Origin: Micromonospora halophytica
GTDB taxonomy: Bacteria > Actinomycetota > Actinomycetes > Mycobacteriales > Micromonosporaceae
Reading direction: 5' to 3'
Length of the DNA: 64,000 bases
Assembly (NCBI RefSeq): GCF_900090245.1
Contig: NZ_FMDN01000019.1
Location: forward strand, 57,270 to 121,269
Positions 16,527-23,727 of this stretch are shown piece by piece. Below the pieces are notes generated by a model. It had not been told where the DNA came from. It did not search any database and worked only from the letters and a program-made list of their open reading frames with translations. A program made the translations under genes and the position numbers. The stretch's first letter is position 1, and every line of letters starts with the position of its first letter.

Positions 16527-16774
16527 CCGAGGCCGTGTTCATCCCGGACGGCATCCAGCAAGACATCAGCCGTACGCCGCGCCAGATGCCGCCCCAGGTC
16601 GATGGGGAGCACCTGTTCACGATCGAACAGCACTCCAGGGTCACCAACCTGAACCCGGAAGACGGCACATTCCTCCTGGACGCGGAGAACCTGATCGCCG
16701 TCATCGGCCCCCAGTGCTACTGGTGCCTTGCCACCACCGACGACGGGACGCCGTGCCCGGGACTCCCCGGCTGA
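16523..16774 (+). CDS. Hypothetical protein (83 aa)
   Basis: ATG 16523 overlaps the previous stop. The protein has a polar N-terminus, HLFTIEQHSRVTNLNPEDG, a short beta-like FLLDAENLIAVIG and a C-terminal CYWCLATTDDGTPCPG with three cysteines, perhaps a small metal site. It is the last gene before the terminator preceding the tape-measure-like gene. Function unknown. Confidence 0.5.
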   Translation: MTEAVFIPDGIQQDISRTPRQMPPQVDGEHLFTIEQHSRVTNLNPEDGTFLLDAENLIAVIGPQCYWCLATTDDGTPCPGLPG

Positions 16775-16778
16775 AACG

Positions 16779-16825
16779 CCCTCTGGTCTCCCGGCCAGGG
16801 GGCGGCAACGCTGGAAAGCGTTGCC
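16779..16825 (+). terminator. Double hairpin before the tape-measure-like gene
   Basis: A 10-bp imperfect stem near 16777-16805 (CCTCTGG/CCAGGGGG) is followed by a perfect 9-bp stem GGCAACGCT/AGCGTTGCC (16804-16812, 16817-16825) with a GGAA loop. The next gene then starts after a strong GAGAGGAGG ribosome site, so it may have its own promoter in the short gap. Confidence 0.6.
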
Positions 16826-16860
16826 ACACAACAACTTTGCAGTCTTGAGAGGAGGCGGAC

Positions 16861-18609
16861 GTGTCGGATGTCGGTTCCGCCCGGGTAGAAGTCACCGGCG
16901 ACGTTCGCCGGTTCGCTCGGGACACCGAGCGGGAGCTGGACCGCGCCCTGGCCCGGATGAAGGTCCCGACCGTCGATGTCAAGGCGGACGTGGACGTGGA
17001 CCGGGACCGCCTCGGCTCCTCGTTCACCGGAGCGGGGACCGAGGCCGCCAAGGCGATGACCGAGAGCATCGGGAAGGGCCTGGGCGGGCTCTCCTCCGCG
17101 CTGGGGAGCAACCCGTACGTGGCCGCCGCCGGTGCCGCCATCGCGGCCACCATCGCGGCCGTGGCCGCCCCGGCGATCGGCGCGCTCCTGTCCGGCGCGC
17201 TCATCGGTGGCGCTGGCCTGGGCGTGATCGGGCTCGGGGCATGGTTGCTCCGGGAGGAGCCCGCTCTGAAGGCCGCCGCCAGCTCGTTGACCGGCACCCT
17301 GAAGTCGACGTTCACCGACGCGGCCAAACCGATGCTCGGCCCCCTGGTGGAGGCGCTGGGCACGTTCGAGGAGCTGGTGAAGCGGATCAGCCCCCAGATC
17401 CGCGAGATGTTCAAGGGGCTGGCGGACTCGGGCGCGATCCAGGCGCTGGCCGAGGGGCTGGCCGGGCTGGTGGAGAACGCCCTCCCCGGGTTCCAGGAGC
17501 TGATCACGGCGGCCGGGCCGTTCCTGAAGGAGATGGCCGCCGCGCTGCCGGTGCTCGGGACCGGGCTGTCCGTGTTCTTCTCCGCCATCGCGGACGGGGG
17601 GCCGGGGGCGGCCCTGTTCTTCAAGGACTTCCTGACCTTCATCAGCGCCATGATCGCGGGCCTGGGCGTGATGCTGGGCTGGCTGAGCTCGGTCTACCCG
17701 GCCGTGCGTCAGTTCTTCATCGACGCGGCGGCCTGGATTCAGGGCGCGATCACGTGGCTGACCCAGTTCGGCGTCACCGTGGGGACGGCCCTCGCTCCCC
17801 TGATCCCGATCTTCACCGGCGTGTGGCAGACCATCAGCGCGGTGGTCAGTACCGCGTGGAAGCTGATCGTGAACGCGGTGACCACCGCCATCAACGTGGT
17901 GAAGGGCGTCATCGCCGCTGTCTCGGCCGCCATCCGGGGCGACTGGCAAGGGACCTGGAACGGGATCAAGGCGGTGGTCTCGGCCGTGCTGAACGGCATC
18001 CGGACGGCGGTCTCCACCACCCTGAACGGCATCAAGGGCGTGATCTCCGGCGCACTGAGCACCATCCGGGCCGCCTGGACGGCCGGGTGGAACGCGATGG
18101 TGTCGGTGGTCACCGGTGCGGCGTCCCGGGTGCGCTCGGCCGTCACCGGCTTGCGCCAGACCGTCATCGGCGCGTTCTCCGCCGCTGGTAGCTGGCTGGC
18201 CGATGCGGGCCGCCGGATCATCGACGGCCTGATCTCCGGGCTCCGGTCCGGGTTTGATCGGGTGCGCTCCACCCTGGGCTCCCTCACCTCGATGTTGCCG
18301 GACTGGAAGGGACCGGCGGAGGTGGACCGGCGCATCTTGGAGGCGTCCGGCGAGATGGTCATGGCCGGGTTCGATCGAGGTCTCCGGAGCCGGTTCACGG
18401 ACATCCGGAAGACCCTCGGGGACCTGACCGGGGACCTCCCGGCGTGGAGCGGCGGACGGCCGCGCGGTGGGGACGGGGCCAGCGCGGGCGGGTCGTTCAG
18501 CATCGGGGAGCTTCACGTCCACGTGTCGGGCGCGACCGGGCGCGAGGCCGGGGAGGAAGCGGCCGAGGCGGTCCTGGAGCGGCTGGGGGCTGCCACGCTG
18601 GCCCGGTGA
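16861..18609 (+). CDS. Phage tail tape-measure-like protein
   Basis: A 582-residue protein from GTG 16861 behind GAGAGGAGG. The N-terminus (ARVEVTGDVRRFARDTEREL) is the usual tape-measure opening. A glycine/alanine-rich hydrophobic segment follows (about 78-135) and then a second helical hydrophobic region. Residues about 325-460 carry repeated tape-measure patterns: GTWNGIKAVVSAVLNGIRTA, TLNGIKGVISGALSTIRAAW, then RIIDGLISGLRSGFDRVRS. Tape-measure proteins set tail length and pass through the tail into the host membrane. Here no tail tube, chaperone or baseplate genes flank it, which is unusual. At 582 residues it is short for a siphophage. It might serve a helper phage's particle or be a remnant. 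Confidence 0.85.
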   Translation: MSDVGSARVEVTGDVRRFARDTERELDRALARMKVPTVDVKADVDVDRDRLGSSFTGAGTEAAKAMTESIGKGLGGLSSALGSNPYVAAAGAAIAATIAAVAAPAIGALLSGALIGGAGLGVIGLGAWLLREEPALKAAASSLTGTLKSTFTDAAKPMLGPLVEALGTFEELVKRISPQIREMFKGLADSGAIQALAEGLAGLVENALPGFQELITAAGPFLKEMAAALPVLGTGLSVFFSAIADGGPGAALFFKDFLTFISAMIAGLGVMLGWLSSVYPAVRQFFIDAAAWIQGAITWLTQFGVTVGTALAPLIPIFTGVWQTISAVVSTAWKLIVNAVTTAINVVKGVIAAVSAAIRGDWQGTWNGIKAVVSAVLNGIRTAVSTTLNGIKGVISGALSTIRAAWTAGWNAMVSVVTGAASRVRSAVTGLRQTVIGAFSAAGSWLADAGRRIIDGLISGLRSGFDRVRSTLGSLTSMLPDWKGPAEVDRRILEASGEMVMAGFDRGLRSRFTDIRKTLGDLTGDLPAWSGGRPRGGDGASAGGSFSIGELHVHVSGATGREAGEEAAEAVLERLGAATLAR

Positions 18610-18629
18610 CGCGGGGACGGGGGTGACAG

Positions 18630-18887
18630 TTAAGCGTCAGGATTCCCGGTGCCGGTGGCCTCGGGCGTGACGAACGTGCCGCGCCCGGTGAAGGTGACCA
18701 CCCGGCCCTCCTCGCGGAGCTGGTCCAGCGCGGCCCGCACGGTGCCGCGCGCCACGTCGTAGGTCTGCGCCAGCGTGACCTCCCCGGGGAGCTTGTGCCC
18801 GGGTTGCCACTCGCCGCTGTCGATCTTCGCCCGTAGCACGTCGGCCAACTGCTCAGCGAATGAGCGCGGTGACCAGGGGTCGATCAT
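18630..18887 (-). CDS. GntR-type winged-helix regulator, DNA-binding domain only (85 aa)
   Basis: The whole protein is a GntR winged helix: AEQLADVLRAKIDSGEWQPG, HKLPGEVTLAQTYDVARGTV, RAALDQLREEGRV, then the wing FTGRGTFV. It lacks any effector domain, like the short Kor-type repressors of actinobacterial plasmids and integrative elements. It is the only minus-strand gene in the element and convergent with the tape-measure-like gene. Its ATG at 18887 faces a region with nested inverted repeats and a plus-strand promoter-like sequence, so it probably represses that promoter and itself. It may be the element's main lysogeny-type switch. Confidence 0.85.
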   Translation of the reverse strand: MIDPWSPRSFAEQLADVLRAKIDSGEWQPGHKLPGEVTLAQTYDVARGTVRAALDQLREEGRVVTFTGRGTFVTPEATGTGNPDA

Positions 18888-18901
18888 GCCTTCAAGGTCT
18901 C

Positions 18902-18972
18902 ACCTGTCCAGGCGCGCCACGCTGTCCATGCTGTTCGTTCGATGGACACGGTAGACAGGTTGGCCCTACGGT
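18902..18972 (+). promoter_or_regulatory. Divergent control region: nested inverted repeats with a plus-strand promoter
   Basis: An outer pair ACCTGTC (18902-18908)/GACAGGT (18954-18960) encloses TGTCCAT (18923-18929)/ATGGACA (18942-18948). The inner right arm contains the -35-like TGGACA (18943-18948), followed 18 bp later by TACGGT (18967-18972) as a -10. Operators overlapping the promoter, beside the GntR start, suggest repression by that protein. The repeats are observed; the regulator assignment is inferred. Confidence 0.6.
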
Positions 18973-19051
18973 GACGGGAGACCTTGCAGGCGGTCCCGGG
19001 TGGCGCTGACACGCCAGCCCGGGACCTTGATCGGACACGGGAGGTCCGACC

Positions 19052-19306
19052 GTGAACAGTTTCCCCGACCCGGCCCCACCGGACGAACCCACACCCGCCC
19101 GCCTGATCGAGCTCTACCCGCCCGGCAAGAGTCCGGTCATCGACCGGGCGGAGAACGCGCTCCGGGCGTTCGAGGCCACCGACCGGCCCAGCGCCGAACG
19201 TCTGCTCTCCCAGTGGCATCACAGCCCCGAGCTGTCCCGCCGGGAGCGGGCGGCCGTGCTGGCCCGGTTCGACCCCACCGGTTCGAGCGGGAGGGGGTGG
19301 ACGTGA
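19052..19306 (+). CDS. Hypothetical protein (84 aa)
   Basis: GTG 19052 lies about 80 bp downstream of the promoter-like site, with GGGAGG upstream. The proline-rich N-terminus is followed by a helical segment, VIDRAENALRAFEATDRPSA with RLLSQWHHSPELSRRERAAV. It is the first gene of the short unit controlled from the divergent region. No family is recognised. The position under the candidate repressor makes it a possible antirepressor, excision or transfer factor, but this is speculation. Confidence 0.5.
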   Translation: MNSFPDPAPPDEPTPARLIELYPPGKSPVIDRAENALRAFEATDRPSAERLLSQWHHSPELSRRERAAVLARFDPTGSSGRGWT

Positions 19307-19563
19307 TCCAGCTACCGGCGGTGCGGGTGGTCGTCACCGACGCTCCCCAGGGGCAACCGGTCATCGCGTGGCTGGACACCGGGAGCGGCCCCGGGCTGGA
19401 GCTGGTGGTCCCGCCGGAGCAACGCTGGCGGATCACCCGGCGGGGTGACGATGACGTGCTGTTGCTGATGCCGGAGCCGGAGGACGTGGAGGCGTTGCGC
19501 ATCTTCTCGAACGCCCATCAGCTCTGGAACGCCTACGACCCCGAGGAGCAAGACCCCCTCTGA
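19303..19563 (+). CDS. Hypothetical acidic protein (86 aa)
   Basis: GTG 19303 overlaps the previous stop (GTGA). The protein is a small beta-rich domain (VRVVVTDAPQGQPVIAWLDT, ELVVPPEQRWRITRRGDDDV) with an acidic C-terminal helix (LWNAYDPEEQDPL). It shares the divergent promoter with its neighbour and is followed directly by terminators and attR. It has no recognised family. Confidence 0.5.
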   Translation: MIQLPAVRVVVTDAPQGQPVIAWLDTGSGPGLELVVPPEQRWRITRRGDDDVLLLMPEPEDVEALRIFSNAHQLWNAYDPEEQDPL

Positions 19564-19569
19564 CCGCCG

Positions 19570-19632
19570 GATGCGGCCTCGGCCGCATCGACACGCGGAA
19601 CCCCCGGCCGCCTCTCTGGCCGGGGGTTCCGC
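19570..19632. terminator. Tandem hairpins at the right end of the element
   Basis: Stem one is GATGCGGCC/GGCCGCATC (19570-19578, 19581-19589). Stem two is 15 bp perfect (19595-19609, 19618-19632) with an 8-nt loop. They sit between the last element gene and attR, and probably insulate element transcription from comEC in both directions. Confidence 0.8.
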
Positions 19633-19660
19633 CGTCTGACCAGGCGTTCCACAACAATCC

Positions 19661-19692
19661 CTAACCGACATTGGTTCCCGAGACCGCGTTGA
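19661..19692. other. attR: right element/comEC junction
   Basis: On the minus strand host comEC sequence (GCGGTCTCG) runs into GG (19677-19678) and then the element arm AACCAATGTCGGTTAGGG. GGA and AAT are rare codons in this gene, consistent with element DNA beginning just after TCTC or GG. With attL the deduced attP has arms GACA-6 nt-GG-6 nt-TGTC, symmetric about the GG. Confidence 0.7.
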
Positions 19693-20491
19693 GGTGCGTC
19701 ATCCCGGTGGCCCGGAAGTCCTCCTCCACGGTGGCCGGCAACGCGCTGGTGTCCCCCACGATCAGCCCCGGCAGCAGGCCACCCTGCTCGTCGGGGAGCG
19801 GCGCGCAGGCCCGTTGCAGGCCGGCGCGGAGCGTACCGGCGGCACGCTGGAGCCACGGTGGTGGTCCGTGCGGCGTCGGTGGGCCCGGCACGGTCAGCAC
19901 CGCTGCGGTGAGATCGCCGCCGCGCGGCGCGGTCAGCCGCCCCTCGGCGGTGAGCCGCTGCCCCGGCAGCCGCCCCCGCCAGGCCGGGTCGGTGGCGAGC
20001 ACCAGCACCCGTACGGGGGCGCTCACCCGGCGGCCGTCGGGGCCGGTGAGGTGCACCAGCTCGGTGGCGACCAGCAGGGTCGCCGGCCGGCCCGCCGCGC
20101 CGCGTACCGGACGGGGGTCGTCCCGGACGATGAGTTCCGCGCTGACCCGGACCCGCTCGTCGACCAGCGCACGCAGCGGGGTGGCGTCGCGTACGTGCAG
20201 CCGGGCGGCGGTGGCGCTGGCGCCGCAGACGACACCGATCAGCGCCGCGACGGCGATCCAGCCGTACCGCCGCAGCGGTGCGCAGGGCCGGCCGAGGCGG
20301 CCGAGCAGGTGCGGGGCGGCCACGGCGGCGAGGCCGGCGGCGGTGGCGGCCAGCAGCACGGCCATGGTCGCGGTGAGGTACAGGCAGGCCAGCGCGGCGA
20401 GCCAGGCGGCCACCGCCAGCCCGGCCAGCCGCAGGTCCGGCGCCTCTGCGGCGGTGTCGACGACCCGGTTGCCCGGGGTTCGGCGGCTCAC
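19661..20491 (-). pseudogene. comEC: comEC 5' fragment (DUF4131 N-terminal region)
   Basis: The first 271 comEC codons: N-terminal helices (LRLAGLAVAAWLAALACLYL and WIAVAALIGVVCGASATAAR), a soluble OB-like region, then VGDTSALPATVEEDFRATGM and THLNAVSG, the start of the competence domain. The GTG at 20491 overlaps the comEA stop (GTGA). Three codons after the junction a TAG in element DNA ends translation, so the product lacks all channel helices and the metallo-beta-lactamase domain. Removing the element restores 796 codons in frame. The truncated protein should be non-functional for DNA uptake. Confidence 0.93.
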
Positions 20492-21492
20492 ACTGTCACC
20501 AGGTCCTTGAGCTGCTCGTACCGGGCGTCGCCGATTCCCTCGACCTGCCGCAGGTCGCCCACCGACCGGAAGCCGCCCTGCCGGTCGCGGTGGGCCAGGA
20601 TGCGCTGGGCGAGCACCGGACCCACCCCCGGCAGCGCGTCGAGCTGCGCCAGGGTGGCGGTGTTGAGGTTCAACGGCTGGCCGGGAGCGGGGGCCCCACC
20701 GGCGGCCGGCGGGGCCCCCGCGGGCACACCGGGTGGCGCCGCGACGCCGACCAGGATCAGCTCACCGTCGGTGACCTTCCGGGCCGGGTTGAGCAGGGCG
20801 ACGTCCACACCGGGGAGCGCGCCGCCGGCCGCCTGCACCGCGTCGGCCACCCGCGCGCCGGCCGGCACCCGGACCAGGCCCGGACGGCGTACCTTGCCGG
20901 CGACCGCGACGACCAGCTCACCGGCAGGGCTCGCGGTCGCGCCGGGCCCGCTCGACGCATCCGGAGCGGCGACCTGCACGGCCTGCGCCGGGGAACGGAC
21001 CGGCTCGGCGCGGGGGCGGGACCGCCAGGCCCAGAGGCCGGCGCCGAGCACCACGACCACGGCGACGGCGGCCAGCGCCCGTACCCCCCGCCGCCCCGGG
21101 TCGAACGCCCCCGGCCCGGGGAGCCGGGAGGACACCTGGACCGGCGCGTCGCCCCCGAGCCCCGGGTCGTCACCGGTCGACGCGCCCGGGCGGTCGCCGT
21201 CGGACGGTGCTGGCCTGCGGCGCTGGCCGGACGGCGTGACCGCAGGATCGGCACCGCCGGGCGGGCGGGTCCGGCCGGCGGCGCCTGTCGACCAGGCCGT
21301 GGCGTCGTCGTCCGCCCCGGCGCGGACAGCCCTACCGGGCACCAGGGCTCGGCCGCCGGGCACCGGCCCGCCGCCGTCGCCATGGCCCTCGGCTGCGGGC
21401 CGTGGCGCGGGTGGCACCGGCACTGCCCCGGACACGGCCTCGGCCAGCCGGAGCAGCCGCCGCCGCACCATCGTCTCCTCGTCGTCCGACAC
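20488..21492 (-). CDS. comEA: ComEA-like DNA receptor (SLBB plus helix-hairpin-helix)
   Basis: 334 residues: a long proline/glycine-rich cytoplasmic N-terminus, one transmembrane helix near 136-153 (VRALAAVAVVVVLGAGLWAW), and an external SLBB-type domain about 190-250 (ELVVAVAGKVRRPGLVRVPA, ADAVQAAGGALPG). The C-terminal helix-hairpin-helix pair is NLNTATLAQLDALPGVGPVL, then FRSVGDLRQVEGIGDARYEQ. ComEA binds incoming double-stranded DNA at the cell surface and hands it to ComEC. It is upstream of and overlaps comEC. It remains intact although its partner is split, so it may still bind DNA. Confidence 0.92.
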   Translation of the reverse strand: MSDDEETMVRRRLLRLAEAVSGAVPVPPAPRPAAEGHGDGGGPVPGGRALVPGRAVRAGADDDATAWSTGAAGRTRPPGGADPAVTPSGQRRRPAPSDGDRPGASTGDDPGLGGDAPVQVSSRLPGPGAFDPGRRGVRALAAVAVVVVLGAGLWAWRSRPRAEPVRSPAQAVQVAAPDASSGPGATASPAGELVVAVAGKVRRPGLVRVPAGARVADAVQAAGGALPGVDVALLNPARKVTDGELILVGVAAPPGVPAGAPPAAGGAPAPGQPLNLNTATLAQLDALPGVGPVLAQRILAHRDRQGGFRSVGDLRQVEGIGDARYEQLKDLVTV

Positions 21493-21686
21493 GGCGCGAG
21501 GCTACGAACGTCGCGACGGCCACCGCCGGCCGTCGACCGGCCCCTGTGGACGGGCGGACGCCCTGTGGACAACCGCCTGATCAAGCGGTGATGTGCTACG
21601 AGGCCAGCGCGCCTCCGGGCCCGGGCCCCGCGCCGCCCGTCCCCCGTCGACCGGCAGGGTCACCCGGGCTTCCGGCGGTGGGCCGG

Positions 21687-22544
21687 TCAGGCCGGATCGG
21701 GGCGGCGGTGGACCACCACGCTGGCCAGGCCGGGTCCGGCGTGGGCAGCGACCACGGCACCGGCCTCGGAGACGTATGTGTCGTGCAGCCGGTCACCGAA
21801 ACGGTCGGTGAGCGCCTCGACGAGCTGCTCGGCGCGCTGCGGTGCGGCGAGGTGGTGGACGCCCAGGTCGACGTCGGCGTCCCCGGCCGCCTCGACGGCC
21901 AGGTCGACCAGGCGGGCCACGCCCCGGCTGGCGGTGCGCACCTTGTCCCTGAGCACGATCGCCCCGTCCGGCATGTGCATGATCGGCTTCACCGACAGGG
22001 CGGTGCCGAGCAGTGCCTCCGCCGCGTTGATCCGGCCGCCCCGGCGCAGGAACTCCAGCGTGTCGACGTAGAAGAAGATGGTGGTCCGACCGACGGTGGC
22101 GGTGGCCGCCTCGCGGACGGCGACCAGGTCGGCACCGGCCTCGGCGGCCCTGGCGGCGGCGAGCACCGGGAAGCCCAGACCCATTCCGGTGGAGCGGCTG
22201 TCCACCACCTCGACCCGGTCGCCGATCTCGGCGGCGGCGAGCCGGGCCGCCTCGACGGTGCCGGACAGCTCCGCCGACAGGTGCACCGAGACGATCCCGT
22301 CCGCACCGGCCGCCAGCAGCTCGCGGTACGTCCGGGCGAACTGCTCCGGGGCGGGGCGGGACGTGCTGACGGAGACCCGCCGGCCACCGAGCACCCGGGT
22401 AGCGTCGGCCGGGAAGACCTCCACCCCCTCCAGCCCTTCGGCACCGTTCAGCACGACGGTCAACGGCACCACGGTCAGCCGGTGCACCTGCACCAGCTCG
22501 GGCGGGAGGTAGGCGGTGGAGTCGGTGACGACCGCGACGGGCAT
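21687..22544 (-). CDS. DegV family fatty-acid-binding protein
   Basis: About 285 residues from ATG 22544 (MPVAVVTDSTAYLPPELV). The opening VTDSTA, the TSRPAPEQF segment, VSVHLSAELSGTVEAARLAA, VVDSRSTGMGLGF and the later FYVDTLEFLRRGGRI with KPIM are diagnostic of DegV. These cytoplasmic proteins bind long-chain fatty acids and, in Firmicutes, serve as FakB partners of fatty-acid kinase. No kinase gene is visible here. Its position between comEA and the histidine phosphatase gene is conserved in actinobacteria. Confidence 0.92.
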   Translation of the reverse strand: MPVAVVTDSTAYLPPELVQVHRLTVVPLTVVLNGAEGLEGVEVFPADATRVLGGRRVSVSTSRPAPEQFARTYRELLAAGADGIVSVHLSAELSGTVEAARLAAAEIGDRVEVVDSRSTGMGLGFPVLAAARAAEAGADLVAVREAATATVGRTTIFFYVDTLEFLRRGGRINAAEALLGTALSVKPIMHMPDGAIVLRDKVRTASRGVARLVDLAVEAAGDADVDLGVHHLAAPQRAEQLVEALTDRFGDRLHDTYVSEAGAVVAAHAGPGLASVVVHRRPDPA

Positions 22545-22592
22545 GCCCGGCACGCTAGCCGATGTCGCGGCGCAGCGCCCGGGCCGGACGAC

Positions 22593-23222
22593 TCAGACCG
22601 GCTCGGCGGGTGCCGGGCGGGTGATCACGCCGACGTTGTGGGCACGCAGGTGCCAGCCGTGGGCGTCGTTGTGACGCAGCTCGGTCCAGTGGCAGTTGGC
22701 CAGCGAACCGATGGCGCGCAGCGCCACGTGGTCCCAGCCGATCAGGGTGCCGACACCCTGGCGGGCGCTGCCGCCGTGGGTGGCGACCACGACGGTGCCG
22801 GCCCCGACGAGGTCGGCGGCGTCGGAGAACGCCGCGCCGACCCGCTTGCCGAGGTCGTCGAGGCTCTCGATGCCGGCGCCCGGGTCGGGGTCACCAGCCC
22901 GCCAGCGGGCATGCTCCTCGGGGAAGCGGGCGGCGGCGTCGGTGAGGAGCAGCCCCTGCCACTGGCCGAAGTACCGCTCCCGCAGCCGGGGGTCGGAGCG
23001 TACCGGCAGCCCGGTGACCTCGGCGAGGGCGGCGGCGGTGTCCGCGGCCCGGCTGAGGTCGGAGGCGACGATGGCGTCCGGCCGCAGCGCCGCGAGCAGG
23101 GGGGCCGCGGTGCGGGCCTGCTCGCGGCCGAGGGTGTTGAGGGGTACGTCGGTCTGCCCCTGGACCCGGCTGGCGGCGTTCCAGTCGGTGTTGCCGTGCC
23201 GCCAGACGATCAGGCGGGTCAT
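22593..23222 (-). CDS. Histidine phosphatase (phosphoglycerate mutase-like)
   Basis: 209 residues starting at ATG 23222, which overlaps the rsfS stop (ATGA). The phosphohistidine motif is WRHGNTDWN near residue 8, followed by VQGQTDVPLNTLGREQA, SDLSRAADTAAAL, ERYFGQWQG and VVATHGGSARQG, which supplies the second catalytic histidine. The family includes cofactor-dependent mutases and broad phosphatases. In actinobacteria this copy next to rsfS and nadD has been proposed to act on sugar phosphates, but the substrate is not shown here. Confidence 0.9.
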   Translation of the reverse strand: MTRLIVWRHGNTDWNAASRVQGQTDVPLNTLGREQARTAAPLLAALRPDAIVASDLSRAADTAAALAEVTGLPVRSDPRLRERYFGQWQGLLLTDAAARFPEEHARWRAGDPDPGAGIESLDDLGKRVGAAFSDAADLVGAGTVVVATHGGSARQGVGTLIGWDHVALRAIGSLANCHWTELRHNDAHGWHLRAHNVGVITRPAPAEPV

Positions 23223-23617
23223 TCGGCGGCGGAGGCGTCGGCCTCGACCAGGTCCCGGTCGACGAACGGGACCTGGGGGCAGTCCTTCCAGAGCCGGTCG
23301 AGGGCGTAGAACTCGCGCTCCTCGGTGTGCTGGACGTGGACCACGACGTCGACGTAGTCGAGCAGCACCCAACGGCCACCCCGCTCGCCCTCGCGGCGAA
23401 CCGGCTTGGCCTTCTCCGGCAGCTCCAGCAGGCGTTCCTCGATGGCGTCGACGATTGCCAGCACCTGACGCTCGTTCGGCGCGGAGGCGACCAGGAACGC
23501 GTCGGTGATGGCGAGCTGGTCGCCCACGTCGATGATGACGATGTCCTGCGCCTTCTTGTCGGCCGCAGCCTGGGCGGCGGCCATCGCCAGCTCGTGAGCG
23601 CGTTCGGAAACTGTCAC
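23219..23617 (-). CDS. rsfS: Ribosome silencing factor RsfS
   Basis: 132 residues from GTG 23617, chosen because GAAGGAG lies eight bases upstream; the longer open frame has no such site. Core motifs are AQDIVIIDVGDQLAITDAFL, ASAPNERQVLAIVDAIEE, RWVLLDYVDVVVHV and REFYALDRLW. RsfS binds L14 and blocks subunit joining in nutrient limitation. It sits between nadD and the phosphatase in the usual order and is coupled to the latter by overlap. Confidence 0.95.
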   Translation of the reverse strand: MTVSERAHELAMAAAQAAADKKAQDIVIIDVGDQLAITDAFLVASAPNERQVLAIVDAIEERLLELPEKAKPVRREGERGGRWVLLDYVDVVVHVQHTEEREFYALDRLWKDCPQVPFVDRDLVEADASAAE

Positions 23618-23727
23618 CGTTCTCCTTCGATCATCCGTGCGACCCTCCAAGCGTCTCACACCCGGCGGCGAGACGACTTGTCAGTTCTGGTCGGTTTCGG
23701 GGACGAAGGATCCCGTACCGGGCGGAT

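Larger units (their letters stand above)
6064..19678 (+). mobile_element. 13.6 kb serine-integrase element inserted in comEC (satellite- or prophage-like)
   Basis: The element is bounded by the two comEC junctions. In order it encodes: a large serine integrase; two GGAGG-rich hairpins; small hypothetical proteins; a 922-residue Toprim-like/helicase replication protein; a zinc-finger protein; a possible HK97-fold capsid-like protein; a protein with a Cys/His zinc motif; an excisionase-like HTH protein; a tail tape-measure-like protein; a divergent GntR-type regulator; and two short proteins ahead of a double terminator. Most genes run left to right with 4-bp stop/start overlaps. No large terminase, portal, head protease, tail tube, baseplate, lysin, FtsK/Tra translocase or relaxase is seen, so it cannot make a full virion or conjugate alone. 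Either a phage satellite or a decayed prophage fits; intact frames and preserved att sites favour a live element. Confidence 0.88.

Noticed and set aside
6064..19678. Element as an actinomycete integrative and conjugative element (pSAM2 type)
   Set aside because: No TraB/FtsK-like translocase, no Spd/Tra genes, no tRNA attachment site and no tyrosine integrase are present.
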